DNA from: Phenylobacterium deserti
Lineage (GTDB): Bacteria; Pseudomonadota; Alphaproteobacteria; Caulobacterales; Caulobacteraceae
NCBI RefSeq assembly: GCF_003254705.1
Contig: NZ_QFYR01000003.1
Location: 124,001 to 188,000 of the forward strand
Direction of reading: 5' to 3'
Length of the DNA: 64,000 nucleotides
The position numbers were made by a program, and so were the translations under genes. Positions 51,158 through 60,218 of the stretch are shown piece after piece (positions within the stretch are counted from its first letter, which is position 1; each line of letters opens with the position of its first letter). The notes beneath the pieces are model-generated. The model did no database searches. It saw only the letters and a list, made by a program, of their open reading frames with translations, and was not told the DNA's origin.

Positions 51158-54076
51158 TTAGTAGCGGAAGCGGGCTCCCGCCGTGAACCGCCGACCATAG
51201 GCGAAGACGTCGAGCAGCTGGTTGTCGAAACGACCATGCGTGCTCTGGACTTCGTTCGTCAGGTTCAGCGCTTCGAAGAAGACGTTCAGCTGCTCATTGA
51301 TCTGATAGCTGGTGCTGAAGTCGATCTGCAGGTTCGGGTTTTCGAACGTCGGCTCGGAGCCGAAGGCGCCGGTGTTCTGGTTCTGACCGAAGCCCCGCAG
51401 GTACTCCTCGCGGTAGTTGACCGCGATCCGCGCCTCGAACCCGTACTTGTCGTAGAAGCCGACGAAGTTGGCCGAGTTGGCGAGGCCCGTGATCGCGAAA
51501 CCGCTCTGCGAGATATCGCTCGGATCGTACGGCTTGTCGGTGTCGACGATGGTGGCGTTGGCGTTGAAGCCCCAGCCGCTGTCGCCGAACACGTGCTGCC
51601 ACGCCAGCTCCAGACCGTGAACCGTGGCTTCCGGCCCGTTGACCTGCTGCGTCACGCTGAACTGCGCGGGCTGGTTGGTCGTGGGGTCGATGACGCCGTT
51701 GATCGTCTGCCGCTGGGTGCCGCCGACGATGAAGTTGGTCACGTGCTTGATGAAGACGTTGGCCGCCGCATAGGAGTTCGGCGCGTAGTACCATTCGACC
51801 GCAGCGTCGTAGTTGTCCGACAGGTACGGGCGAAGGCCGGGCGCGCCGCCGCTGGCCGTCAGGGCGCCCACCCGCTGTCCGACGCCCACGTTGGTCACGG
51901 GGGTCAGCAGGGTGAGACCCGGGCGGGTCAGGGTCCGCGAGGCGTCAAGCCGCAGGTGCAGCTCCTCAGTCAGCTCCAGCTTCATGTCCAGGCTGGGCAG
52001 CAGGTAGGAGTAGCTGGTCTTGGTGGACACCGGCTGGGCCGGGCTCAGCGTCACGGTCAGCAGGGTCGGGTCACCCGCGCTGCGCGCGATGCTCAGCGGC
52101 ACCTGACCATAGCCCTGGGACGTCACGTCCGTGTGCTCTTGGCGCACGCCGGCGTTGAAGTGGAAGGGCATGCCCGCCACGTCGACGTCGAAGTTGGCCC
52201 GCACGAACAGCGCCCAGGTCTTTTCCTGGATGTCCCGGCGGCTGCCGTTGTCCAAAGCCAGGTCCAGGGTCCCGGTGTAGCCGTTGACGCCGCCGTAGTT
52301 GAAGCCGGGGATGTTCTTGGCTTGCGGGTTGCCCAGGCTTTCCAGGTACTGCTGGTACGCACGAGCGTCGTACTTCAGCAGAACCGGGGGCAGGGAACCC
52401 GAGAAACCCGGAATCCAGTTGTCGGTGCTCACCACGTCGGTGAACAGGCTGGGCGGAATCGGAACGCCGCCGCTGCCGCCGGAGGCCGGGCCGTAACCCG
52501 AATAGGCCTGCCAGAAGTTGTTGGCGAAGGTGTTCCGCTGCTCGAACCGGTAGTGGTCTTCGAGGTAGTTACCACCCGCCTTGATCGAGAAGTCGTCCTG
52601 CGCCCACGTACCGGCGAAGCGGAATTGCTTCACGGTGTCCGTGTTCTTCTGCGCCGTCCGCACGGTGACGTGCGAGCCGATGACGGACGTGTCCGCAAAG
52701 CGGGCCGGGTCACCGCGCACGCCGTAGTCGTGCAGCACGGGGATGTTGCCGTCGCTGCTGCCGTCGATGCGGATGCCCAGCGACGGGCCGATGCCGGCGA
52801 AGCCGTAGCCCACGTCCGCGCCTTCGCTGCTGACGTGGCCATCCGGGTTCAGCCAGCTCTTGGCGAGGCTCGCGTCGGCCTCGAAGCTCAGGTTCTCCGA
52901 GAGCGTCCACTTCAGGTTCAGGCCCGTTTGGTTGGTCACGATCTCAGACCGATCGGTGCCAGCCGTGAAGTCGGTCTGCGAGCCGGCCTGAGTGAAGTCG
53001 ACCGTGGTGCCGTTCTGGTCGAGCTTCACATTGCGCAGGTCGCCCTGGTTGAACCAGATGCCGAAGCCGAAGTTGTCCGCGCGGATCTTCTGGCGCGAGT
53101 AGTTGTCGTCCAGCGTGACCAGCAGGCTCTCGGTCGGACGCCATTGCAGCGCGATCCGGCCGTCGATGCGTTCGTCCTCGGTGTAGATCTGGCTCGCGCC
53201 GTACTGCTGCTCGAACCAGCCCACGATGGTCTTGTCGGCCAGCTGGGCCGGGGTGCAGGTCGGGGTCAGCTGGCAAGGGGCGTAGCGACCGCCCGGCCAA
53301 CCGCTCACGAAGACCCGGTTCGTCTGGGTCTCGCGCTTGGTGTACATGGCGTCCGCCAGCACGCCGATGGTGTCGTTGGCGAAGGTGTCGCTGAACAGCA
53401 CGCCGCCAGACGGCACCACCTTGCCCGCCTCGTCCTGCATCGAGCCGGACGCGGAGACCACGAACCTGCGGCCCGGCTGGTCGAAGGGCTTGGGATACTC
53501 GACGTTGACTGTAGCCCCGATGGAGCTGCTCGACAGGGTGACGTCCGGCGTCTTCAGGACGCTGAGGCGGCCCACGAAGTCGGCGCCGACGGTGCTGAAG
53601 TCCACCGCACGACCGCCCGAAGCGGTCGAGATGCGGCGGCCGTCATAGAGCGTTTCATTGAAGTCGCCGCCGAAGCCACGGACCGTGATGCCCTGCGGCT
53701 CGCCGCGAGCGCCGGAGCGCTGGATCGACACGCCGGGCAGGCGCTGCAGCGAGGCCGCGACGTTGGAGTCGGGGAACTTGCCGATGTCTTCGGCCGAGAT
53801 GGAGTCCACGACGCCGGGCGATTCGCGCTTCACATCCAGGTTGCGCTGGAGCGAACCGCGCAGGCCCGTGACCACCACTTCCTGAACTTCCGAAGGCGCG
53901 CCGCTGGCCGCCTGCAGCAGCACGGCGCCCGTGGCGATCGGCCCCTCGTCGTCGGCGGTTTCCGCCACCGCCGGCGCGGCGATGGACAAGGCCAGCAGGC
54001 TCGAAGCGCCGGCCAAAGCCGTCCTTCGACCAAGTCGCCTCCAGCCCCCTATTGTATGACTAGAATGTCCCTTCAT
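51158..54076 (-). CDS. TonB-dependent outer-membrane receptor 2
   Basis: 972 aa from the ATG at 54076 (GGGAGGGG upstream). Signal peptide to about residue 40; TonB box VQEVVVTGLRGSL; plug with SISAEDIGKFPDSNVAASLQ, then LPGVSIQRS and TVRGFGGDFNETLYDGRR; barrel ending FTAGARFRY with a terminal aromatic. It shares the plug pattern of receptor 1 but the remainder differs. Probably imports a glycan or peptide for the adjacent enzymes. Divergent from the SapC operon. Confidence 0.9.
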   Translation of the reverse strand: MKGHSSHTIGGWRRLGRRTALAGASSLLALSIAAPAVAETADDEGPIATGAVLLQAASGAPSEVQEVVVTGLRGSLQRNLDVKRESPGVVDSISAEDIGKFPDSNVAASLQRLPGVSIQRSGARGEPQGITVRGFGGDFNETLYDGRRISTASGGRAVDFSTVGADFVGRLSVLKTPDVTLSSSSIGATVNVEYPKPFDQPGRRFVVSASGSMQDEAGKVVPSGGVLFSDTFANDTIGVLADAMYTKRETQTNRVFVSGWPGGRYAPCQLTPTCTPAQLADKTIVGWFEQQYGASQIYTEDERIDGRIALQWRPTESLLVTLDDNYSRQKIRADNFGFGIWFNQGDLRNVKLDQNGTTVDFTQAGSQTDFTAGTDRSEIVTNQTGLNLKWTLSENLSFEADASLAKSWLNPDGHVSSEGADVGYGFAGIGPSLGIRIDGSSDGNIPVLHDYGVRGDPARFADTSVIGSHVTVRTAQKNTDTVKQFRFAGTWAQDDFSIKAGGNYLEDHYRFEQRNTFANNFWQAYSGYGPASGGSGGVPIPPSLFTDVVSTDNWIPGFSGSLPPVLLKYDARAYQQYLESLGNPQAKNIPGFNYGGVNGYTGTLDLALDNGSRRDIQEKTWALFVRANFDVDVAGMPFHFNAGVRQEHTDVTSQGYGQVPLSIARSAGDPTLLTVTLSPAQPVSTKTSYSYLLPSLDMKLELTEELHLRLDASRTLTRPGLTLLTPVTNVGVGQRVGALTASGGAPGLRPYLSDNYDAAVEWYYAPNSYAAANVFIKHVTNFIVGGTQRQTINGVIDPTTNQPAQFSVTQQVNGPEATVHGLELAWQHVFGDSGWGFNANATIVDTDKPYDPSDISQSGFAITGLANSANFVGFYDKYGFEARIAVNYREEYLRGFGQNQNTGAFGSEPTFENPNLQIDFSTSYQINEQLNVFFEALNLTNEVQSTHGRFDNQLLDVFAYGRRFTAGARFRY

Positions 54077-54141
54077 GGCATTCCCCTCCCAGTTGTATGT
54101 GTCTCTACACACACCCGGCCGACCGGCCGGGGCTCCACAGG

Positions 54142-54163
54142 AAACGGACGTAAGTGTCCGTTT
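54142..54163. promoter_or_regulatory. Inverted repeat upstream of receptor 2
   Basis: Perfect arms AAACGGAC (54142-54149) and GTCCGTTT (54156-54163) with a six-base spacer, 66 bp before the receptor ATG. Different from the palindromes at other promoters, so possibly a distinct regulator. Confidence 0.5.
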
Positions 54164-54240
54164 TCACGAGAGATTGGTTGGGGTTTGTGAGCGCTCTGAA
54201 CGGCGCATCCTATCCTCCCCCAGACTCTTTTTTTGACGTA

Positions 54241-54269
54241 TTGACGATACGCTACTGCCGCGATTTAGC
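54241..54269 (+). promoter_or_regulatory. Possible promoter for the SapC operon
   Basis: TTGACG at 54241-54246, 17-base spacer, TTTAGC at 54264-54269; the -35 is good, the -10 weak. A TTGTCGG half-site similar to the enzyme-promoter motif follows at 54285. Confidence 0.35.
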
Positions 54270-54364
54270 GCTATCAACAGCAAATTGTCGGCGTAATCGA
54301 GAATGTTTGGCAGCCTGTCCGGAAGCGGTTATCGCTAGGCGGCACCGGACCAGGGGAGGGGAAA

Positions 54365-55033
54365 ATGGCCGAGAGCCCACAGCCGCTTAGCGCGGTTCAG
54401 CACAGCCGCCTGCGGCTGCGCCGCCTGCCCGAAGGCGCGCCCTATTTCGTGCAGATCGTCGCCGGCGAGTTTGCGACCGCCGCCGCCACCTGTCCGATCT
54501 TCATCACCAAGGCTGGGGACACGGGCGAATTCTACGCCGGCGCCATGTTCGGCTTCGAGCCGGGCGAGTACCTGCTGCATCCCGGCGACGCCTTTCGCCC
54601 GCTGGACCTCGAGCGGCAGGGCTTTTTCATCGACGGCGACAAAATCGCCATCGACCCGTCGAACCCGCGCTTCAGCGAACAGGACGGCGAGCCGCTGTTC
54701 GAGGCCGGCGAGCCCGGCGAGTCGCTGCGCCGCATGCAGCGCCTGCTGGGCCACCTGAAGGCCGGCGTGGACCAGACGCAGGCCTTCATCCAGGCCCTGC
54801 TCCGCCACAAGCTTCTCGCGCCCATGGACATCGAGCTGGCCTTCGACGACGGCCGTAACCTGAACCTCCAGGGCCTCTACACCGTCAGCCTCGACGCCCT
54901 GCAGGACCTGGACGACGCGGCGGTGGTCGAGCTCTTCCGCAGCGGCCACCTACAGCTCGCCCACGTCATGGCCGCCTCGCTCAAGCAGGTGCCGGTGCTG
55001 GCGCGCAGACGCAACGCCCGACTGGCCGCCTAG
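54365..55033 (+). CDS. SapC family protein
   Basis: 222 aa. FVQIVAGEFATAAATCPIFITKAGDTGEFYAGAMFGF and NPRFSEQDGEPLF are the SapC signature. SapC was named from a Campylobacter S-layer gene region, but here it recurs with TonB receptors and cupin proteins. No signal peptide is visible. SD GGGAGGGG precedes the ATG. The next gene starts 11 bp on. Confidence 0.85.
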   Translation: MAESPQPLSAVQHSRLRLRRLPEGAPYFVQIVAGEFATAAATCPIFITKAGDTGEFYAGAMFGFEPGEYLLHPGDAFRPLDLERQGFFIDGDKIAIDPSNPRFSEQDGEPLFEAGEPGESLRRMQRLLGHLKAGVDQTQAFIQALLRHKLLAPMDIELAFDDGRNLNLQGLYTVSLDALQDLDDAAVVELFRSGHLQLAHVMAASLKQVPVLARRRNARLAA

Positions 55034-55043
55034 GGGCGGCGGC

Positions 55044-56051
55044 GTGCCCGTCCGCGAACTTTCCGTCGAGACCGTCGCCGAGCCGGACGTCTTCCGCCGC
55101 GAGGTGGCCGAACTGTGCCAGCCCGTGGTCCTGCGCGGCGCCTGCGCCGGCTGGCCCGCCGCCGCGGCCGCCCGCCAGGGTCCCGAGGCGCTGTTCGCCT
55201 ACCTGCGCCAGTTCGACGGCGGCGCCAGCGCCCAGGCCTTCGTGGGCGAGGCCGCGATCACCGGCCGCTACTTCTATGGGGCGAACGCCGACGGCTTCAA
55301 TTTTCGCCGCGAGCAGCTGGGGCTGTCCGAAGCCCTGAACCGCATCGCCCGCAACGCCGCGCCAGCCAGCCCCGAGACCCTCTACCTCGGCTCCATTCCC
55401 GCCGACGCGCACCTGCCGGGGTTCAGCGCCGCCAATCGCGCGCCTTCCATCCCGCCGGGCGTCGAGCCGCGCATCTGGGTCGGCAACGCCTCCCACGTCG
55501 CCTGCCACTACGACACCTTCGACAACCTGGCCTGCGTGGTCGCCGGCCAGCGCCGCTTCACCCTTTACCCGCCGCAGGCTGTCGCCGACCTCTATGTCGG
55601 CCCCATCGACCACACCATGGCCGGCCAGCCCGTCAGCCTCGCCGCCGCGGCCGAGCCGGGCGATCCTCGCTATCCCCGCTTTGAGGCCGTCCGCGATCAG
55701 GCGGAGGTCGTGGTGCTGGAAGCCGGCGACGCCCTCTACCTGCCCAAGCTCTGGTGGCACCAGGTGGAGGCGACCCAGCCGGTGAACCTGCTGGTCAACT
55801 ACTGGTGGGACGGCTTCAGCGCCGGCCCCGACGCGCCGTACCTCGCCATGATGCTGGCCATGATCGCCATCGGGGAGCGGCCCGCGCCCGAGCGCGACGC
55901 CTGGCGCGCCTTTTTCGACCACTACGTCTTCCGGCCCGACCGCCACCCGGCCGAGCACCTGCCCGAGGGCCAGCGCGGGGTTCTCGGCCCGCTCGCCGCC
56001 GGCAACTACGGCCGACTGCGGGCCATGATCATGCGCGCCCTGCGCCTCTGA
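55044..56051 (+). CDS. Cupin-like (JmjC/cupin_8) protein, copy 2
   Basis: 335 aa from a GTG. Metal ligands HxD in VACHYDTFDN and the distal His in LYLPKLWWHQV. It is a clear paralogue of the protein at 32,972-33,991: shared segments include GRYFYGANADGFNF-like and DAWRAFFDHYVFRPDRHPAEHLP. Sits in an operon with SapC. Probably an Fe(II)/2-oxoglutarate hydroxylase of a receptor, peptide or ligand. Confidence 0.85.
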   Translation: MPVRELSVETVAEPDVFRREVAELCQPVVLRGACAGWPAAAAARQGPEALFAYLRQFDGGASAQAFVGEAAITGRYFYGANADGFNFRREQLGLSEALNRIARNAAPASPETLYLGSIPADAHLPGFSAANRAPSIPPGVEPRIWVGNASHVACHYDTFDNLACVVAGQRRFTLYPPQAVADLYVGPIDHTMAGQPVSLAAAAEPGDPRYPRFEAVRDQAEVVVLEAGDALYLPKLWWHQVEATQPVNLLVNYWWDGFSAGPDAPYLAMMLAMIAIGERPAPERDAWRAFFDHYVFRPDRHPAEHLPEGQRGVLGPLAAGNYGRLRAMIMRALRL

Positions 56052-56072
56052 TCGGGGCCGATACCGATCACC

Positions 56073-56109
56073 TTGCCGCCCGCACGTAGCTTGGCTACTT
56101 GTCGGACAA
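56073..56109. promoter_or_regulatory. Promoter and operator of the GH51 operon
   Basis: TTGCCG (56073-56078), 17-base spacer, TACTTG (56096-56101), overlapped by the perfect odd palindrome TTGTCGGACAA (56099-56109). A repressor at the palindrome would block the -10 region. Confidence 0.55.
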
Positions 56110-56127
56110 ATAATGTGGGAGGTCTTC

Positions 56128-57690
56128 GTGAAGTCATACCTAGCCGGCGCGGCGCTCGCCGCCGCGTGCCTGTTCGCCTCGCCCGTGCTGGCGCAGGCGC
56201 CCAGCGCCAGCCTCGCCATCCAGGCGGATCGCCCAGGCCCCAAGATCGACCGCCGCATCTTCGGTCAGTTCGCCGAGCACCTCGGCACCGGCATCTACGA
56301 CGGCGTCTGGGTCGGCCCCAAGTCGAAGATCCCCAACACCCGCGGCTACCGCAACGACGTCGTCGCCGCGCTCAAGGAGCTGAAGGTCCCCGTGGTCCGC
56401 TGGCCCGGCGGCTGCTTCGCCGACGAGTACCACTGGCGCGAAGGCATCGGCCCCCGCAACAAGCGCCCGGTGAAAATCAACACCAACTGGGGCGGCGTGA
56501 CCGAGGACAACGCCTTCGGCACCCACGAATTCATGGACTTCGCCGAGATGATCGGGGCGGAAGCCTACATCTCCGGCAACGTCGGCAACGGCACCCCGGC
56601 CGAGATGGCCGAGTGGATCGAGTACATCACCGCCCCGGCCGGCAGCCTTGCGGACCTGCGTGCCAAAAACGGCCGCAAGCAGCCGTGGAAGCTCGAATGG
56701 TTCGGCATCGGCAACGAGCTGTGGGGCTGCGGCGGCAACATGCGGCCCGAGTACGCCGCCGACGTGACCAAGCGCTACAGCACCTTCATCAAGGTGCCCG
56801 CCGGCACCAAGACCATGCGCATCGCCAGCGGCGCCAGCCACAACATGTGGCCCTGGGCCGAGTACAACTGGACCGAGGTGATGATGCGCGAAGCCGCCGA
56901 CCAGATCGATGGCACCGGCGTGCACTACTACACCTTCCCGGGCGGCATGGAGACCAAGGGCTCGGCCACCGAGTTCGACGAGGAGGCCTGGGCGCGGACC
57001 ATCGCCAAGACCATTCGCATGGACGAGTACATCACCGGCCATGAGAAGATCATGGACAAGTACGACCCGCAGAAGAAGAAGATCATCGCGGTCGACGAAT
57101 GGGGCGCCTGGCACGATCCCGCGCCGGGCAGCAATCCGGGCTTCCTGCAGCAGCAGAACACCCTGCGCGACGCCATGGTGGCCGCGCTCAACATCAACAT
57201 CTTCACCCGTCACGCCGAGCGCGTGAAGCTCGCCAACATCGCCCAGATGATCAACGTCCTGCAGGCGATGATCCTGACGGACGGGCCGAAGATGACCCTG
57301 ACGCCCACCTACCACGTGTTCGAGATGTACAAGCCGTTCCAGGACGCGGTGCTGCTGCCCGTCGACCTGAAGTCCAGCTGGTACCACAAGGACCAGTGGG
57401 CGATCCGCGCGGTGGACGCCACCGCCGCCCGCGGCGTCGACGGCAAGACCTACGTCGCCCTCGTCAACGTGGACCCGAACCAGCCGGCCAGCGTGACCGC
57501 CAACCTCGCGGGCCTGACGGCGACGCGGGTCAGCGGCCGGGTGCTTTCGGCTCCGACCATGCAGGCGCACAACACCTTCGACCAGCCGAACGCGGTCCGG
57601 CCCGCCGCCTTCAATGGCGCGCAGCTGAGCGGCGGCGCGCTGAACGTGACCCTGCCGGCCAAGTCGGTCGTCGTTCTGACGCTCGAGTAG
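56128..57690 (+). CDS. GH51 alpha-L-arabinofuranosidase
   Basis: 520 aa from the GTG at 56128 with GGGAGG upstream; the earlier ATG at 56113 would sit on the operator and is less likely. Signal peptide ends VLA-Q near residue 23. Acid/base Glu197 in FGIGNELWG and nucleophile Glu324 in AVDEWGAW lie in the TIM barrel, followed by the C-terminal beta-sandwich. It removes arabinofuranose from arabinoxylan or arabinan oligomers. First gene of a run with GH95. Confidence 0.9.
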   Translation: MKSYLAGAALAAACLFASPVLAQAPSASLAIQADRPGPKIDRRIFGQFAEHLGTGIYDGVWVGPKSKIPNTRGYRNDVVAALKELKVPVVRWPGGCFADEYHWREGIGPRNKRPVKINTNWGGVTEDNAFGTHEFMDFAEMIGAEAYISGNVGNGTPAEMAEWIEYITAPAGSLADLRAKNGRKQPWKLEWFGIGNELWGCGGNMRPEYAADVTKRYSTFIKVPAGTKTMRIASGASHNMWPWAEYNWTEVMMREAADQIDGTGVHYYTFPGGMETKGSATEFDEEAWARTIAKTIRMDEYITGHEKIMDKYDPQKKKIIAVDEWGAWHDPAPGSNPGFLQQQNTLRDAMVAALNINIFTRHAERVKLANIAQMINVLQAMILTDGPKMTLTPTYHVFEMYKPFQDAVLLPVDLKSSWYHKDQWAIRAVDATAARGVDGKTYVALVNVDPNQPASVTANLAGLTATRVSGRVLSAPTMQAHNTFDQPNAVRPAAFNGAQLSGGALNVTLPAKSVVVLTLE

Positions 57691-57698
57691 ATCGGGGA

Positions 57699-57730
57699 GG
57701 CGACCCTTCGGCTTCGGCCGCGGGGTCGCC
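57699..57730 (+). other. Strong hairpin between GH51 and GH95 genes
   Basis: Stem GGCGACCC (57699-57706) with GGGTCGCC (57723-57730) enclosing a second stem CGGC-TTCG-GCCG. No U-tract follows, so it is more likely an mRNA 3'-end protector or attenuator than a terminator. Confidence 0.55.
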
Positions 57731-57784
57731 GCCCTCTGTGCGCGTGTGCGGGCCGGCGCCGTCCGGCGATCGGTGGAGGCGCGG

Positions 57785-60133
57785 ATGTCGTCCGAGAACA
57801 AGATCACCCGGCGGACCTTGATGGAGGCGGCCGGCGGCCTCGTGGCTGTCGCAGCTCCAGCCGCCAGCCTTGCTCAGACCTCGGCGCCTCATCCCTGGCG
57901 GCTCTGGTACCGACAGCCGGCGGACAAGTGGGTGGAGGCCCTGCCGGTCGGCAACGGGCGCCTCGGCGCCATGGTCTTCGGCGGCGTGGCGCGCGAGCGG
58001 CTGCAGCTCAACGAGGACACTCTCTGGGGCGGCGGGCCCTACAATCCCGTCAATCCGCAGGCGCGCGAAGCCCTGCCGCAGGTCCGCCGCCTGATCGACG
58101 AGGCTCGCTTCGCAGAGGCTCAGTCGCTGGCCAACGAGCGGCTGATGGCCCGGCCCCTCAGCCAGATGTCCTACCAGACCGTCGGCGACCTGCTGCTGGA
58201 AACGCCCGGTCTAGACCCGGCGACCGCCCGCGACTACCGCCGCGAACTCGACCTCGACACTGCCATGGCCGTCACCAGCTTTAGCATGGGCGGAACGCGC
58301 TTCCGGCGCCGCGTCGTGGCCTCGCCGACCCGCCAGGTGATCGCGGTCCAGGTCGACGCCGATCGCCCCGGCCGCATCGATCTCGACCTCGGCGTAACCA
58401 CCCCGCAGCGGGCTAGCGCGACGGTTCAGGAGCGCGACCTCGTCCTGGCCGGGCGTAACCTGGACGAGCACGGCGTCGCCGGCGCCCTGCGCTTCGAAGC
58501 GCGCGTGCGGGTGCTGGCCGAAGGCGGCGCAGTGGAGGGGCAGGGCGACCGCGTTCGCGTGCGCGGCGCCGACCGCGTGACCCTGCTGATCGCCGTGGCC
58601 ACCAGCTACCGCCGCTTCGACGACGTCGGCGGCGATCCCGCCAGTCTCGTGCGGGCAAGGATCGACCAGGCCGCCGGCGCCGCCTTCGACCAGATCGCCG
58701 CGGAAACGGCGCGCGAGCACCAGCGCCTGTTTCGCGCCGTCAGCCTCGACCTTGGCCAGACGCCCGCCGCCCAGCGTCCGACGGACGAGCGCATCCGTGA
58801 CAGCGAACGCTCCGAAGATCCCCAGCTCGCCGCCCTCTACTTCCAGTATGGGCGCTACCTGCTGATCTCCTCGTCACGCCCGGGCAGCCAGCCGGCCAAC
58901 CTCCAGGGCATCTGGAACGACAGCGTCAAACCGCCGTGGGGGTCGAAGTACACGATCAACATCAACACCGAGATGAACTACTGGCCGGCCGAACTGACAG
59001 GGCTGGCCGAATGCACCCAGCCGCTGATCGCCATGGTCCGCGACCTCGCCCAGACCGGCGCCCGCACGGCGCGGGAGATGTACGGCGCGCGCGGCTGGGT
59101 CGCCCACCACAACACCGACCTTTGGCGGGCGACCGCGCCGATCGACGGCGCCCAGTGGGGCCTGTGGCCCACCGGCGGGGCTTGGCTCTGCACCCACTTA
59201 TGGGACCGCTACGACTATGGTCGCGACCGGGCCTTCCTGGCTGAGGCCTATCCGCTGATGCGTGGCGCGGCCGAGTTCTTCCTGGATGTCCTGCACACCG
59301 ATCCGAAGACCGGCGAACTGGTGACCAGCCCATCCCTGTCGCCGGAGAACGCCCATCCGTTCGGCGCCTCGGTCTGCGCCGGTCCGGCCATGGATTCGCA
59401 GATCCTCCGCGACCTGTTCGACCAGACGGCGGCCGCCGCGGGGATCCTGAACATCGACGCGGAGTTCGTCGCCAGGGTGCGGGCCGCGCGCGCCCGCCTG
59501 CCGGCGGACCGCATCGGCGCTCAGGGCCAGCTGCAGGAATGGCGGCAAGATTGGGACGCGGCGGCGCCGGAGCCGAACCATCGGCACGTCTCCCACCTCT
59601 ACGGCCTCTTCCCCAGCCACCAGATCAATCCCGACGACACGCCGGCCCTCGCGGCTGCGGCGCGCCGGTCGCTGGAGATCCGCGGCGACGAGTCCACCGG
59701 CTGGGCCACCGCCTGGCGCGCCAACCTTTGGGCGCGCCTGCGGGACGGTGAACACGCCCACCAGATCCTGCGCTTCCTGCTGGGGCCGGAGCGGACCTAT
59801 CCCAACATGTTCGACGCCCACCCGCCGTTCCAGATCGACGGCAACTTCGGCGGCGCCGCCGCCATCGCCGAGATGCTGATGCAGAGCCGAGGCAACGAAA
59901 TCCTGCTGTTGCCCGCCTTGCCGGCCGCATGGCCCACGGGATCGATCACCGGGCTGCGGGCCCGTGGCGCGTGCCGCGTGGATCTCGCCTGGCGCGGCGC
60001 GCGCCTGCAGTCGGCGACGCTCCGCTCCGACATCGCCATTCGCAAGCGCGTGCGGCTGGGGCAGGGCGCGCTGACGGTGGACTTGCGGCCGGGCGTCCCC
60101 CGGCGTCTGACCGCCGGCGCCTTCCGCGCCTGA
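57785..60133 (+). CDS. GH95 alpha-L-fucosidase or alpha-L-galactosidase
   Basis: 782 aa from the ATG at 57785. A twin-arginine-type signal KITRRTLMEAAGGLVAVAA precedes LWYRQPADKWVEALPVGNGRLGAMVFGG, the family N-terminus. In the catalytic domain the Asn cluster in NINTEMNYWPAE (392-400), Glu521 in SLSPENAH and Asp685 in QIDGNFGG match AfcA-type enzymes. GH95 hydrolyses alpha-1,2-fucose or the isosteric L-galactose found in complex xylan. Linkage cannot be fixed by sequence alone. Confidence 0.9.
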   Translation: MSSENKITRRTLMEAAGGLVAVAAPAASLAQTSAPHPWRLWYRQPADKWVEALPVGNGRLGAMVFGGVARERLQLNEDTLWGGGPYNPVNPQAREALPQVRRLIDEARFAEAQSLANERLMARPLSQMSYQTVGDLLLETPGLDPATARDYRRELDLDTAMAVTSFSMGGTRFRRRVVASPTRQVIAVQVDADRPGRIDLDLGVTTPQRASATVQERDLVLAGRNLDEHGVAGALRFEARVRVLAEGGAVEGQGDRVRVRGADRVTLLIAVATSYRRFDDVGGDPASLVRARIDQAAGAAFDQIAAETAREHQRLFRAVSLDLGQTPAAQRPTDERIRDSERSEDPQLAALYFQYGRYLLISSSRPGSQPANLQGIWNDSVKPPWGSKYTININTEMNYWPAELTGLAECTQPLIAMVRDLAQTGARTAREMYGARGWVAHHNTDLWRATAPIDGAQWGLWPTGGAWLCTHLWDRYDYGRDRAFLAEAYPLMRGAAEFFLDVLHTDPKTGELVTSPSLSPENAHPFGASVCAGPAMDSQILRDLFDQTAAAAGILNIDAEFVARVRAARARLPADRIGAQGQLQEWRQDWDAAAPEPNHRHVSHLYGLFPSHQINPDDTPALAAAARRSLEIRGDESTGWATAWRANLWARLRDGEHAHQILRFLLGPERTYPNMFDAHPPFQIDGNFGGAAAIAEMLMQSRGNEILLLPALPAAWPTGSITGLRARGACRVDLAWRGARLQSATLRSDIAIRKRVRLGQGALTVDLRPGVPRRLTAGAFRA

Positions 60134-60165
60134 CGGGCAGGTCGAGGGAGCCATTGACCTCACGA

Positions 60166-60178
60166 TATAGTCCGACAA
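60166..60178. promoter_or_regulatory. -10 TATAGT with overlapping operator TAGTCCGACAA
   Basis: TATAGT at 60166-60171 is a good -10. TAGTCCGACAA (60168-60178) overlaps it, 40 bp before the ATG at 60219. No clear -35 is seen at 17 bases upstream. Confidence 0.5.
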
Positions 60179-60218
60179 ATGTGCCCCTCTGAAGAATCCA
60201 GGAGTCGGGGGAAAGCGG

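Noticed and set aside
54052-54062. TTGTATGACTA resembling the enzyme-promoter palindrome
   Set aside because: It lies inside the receptor 2 coding region and matches the motif poorly at the central bases.
51236-54190. Very long open frame opposite TonB receptor 2
   Set aside because: Same antisense shadow effect; no recognisable protein features.
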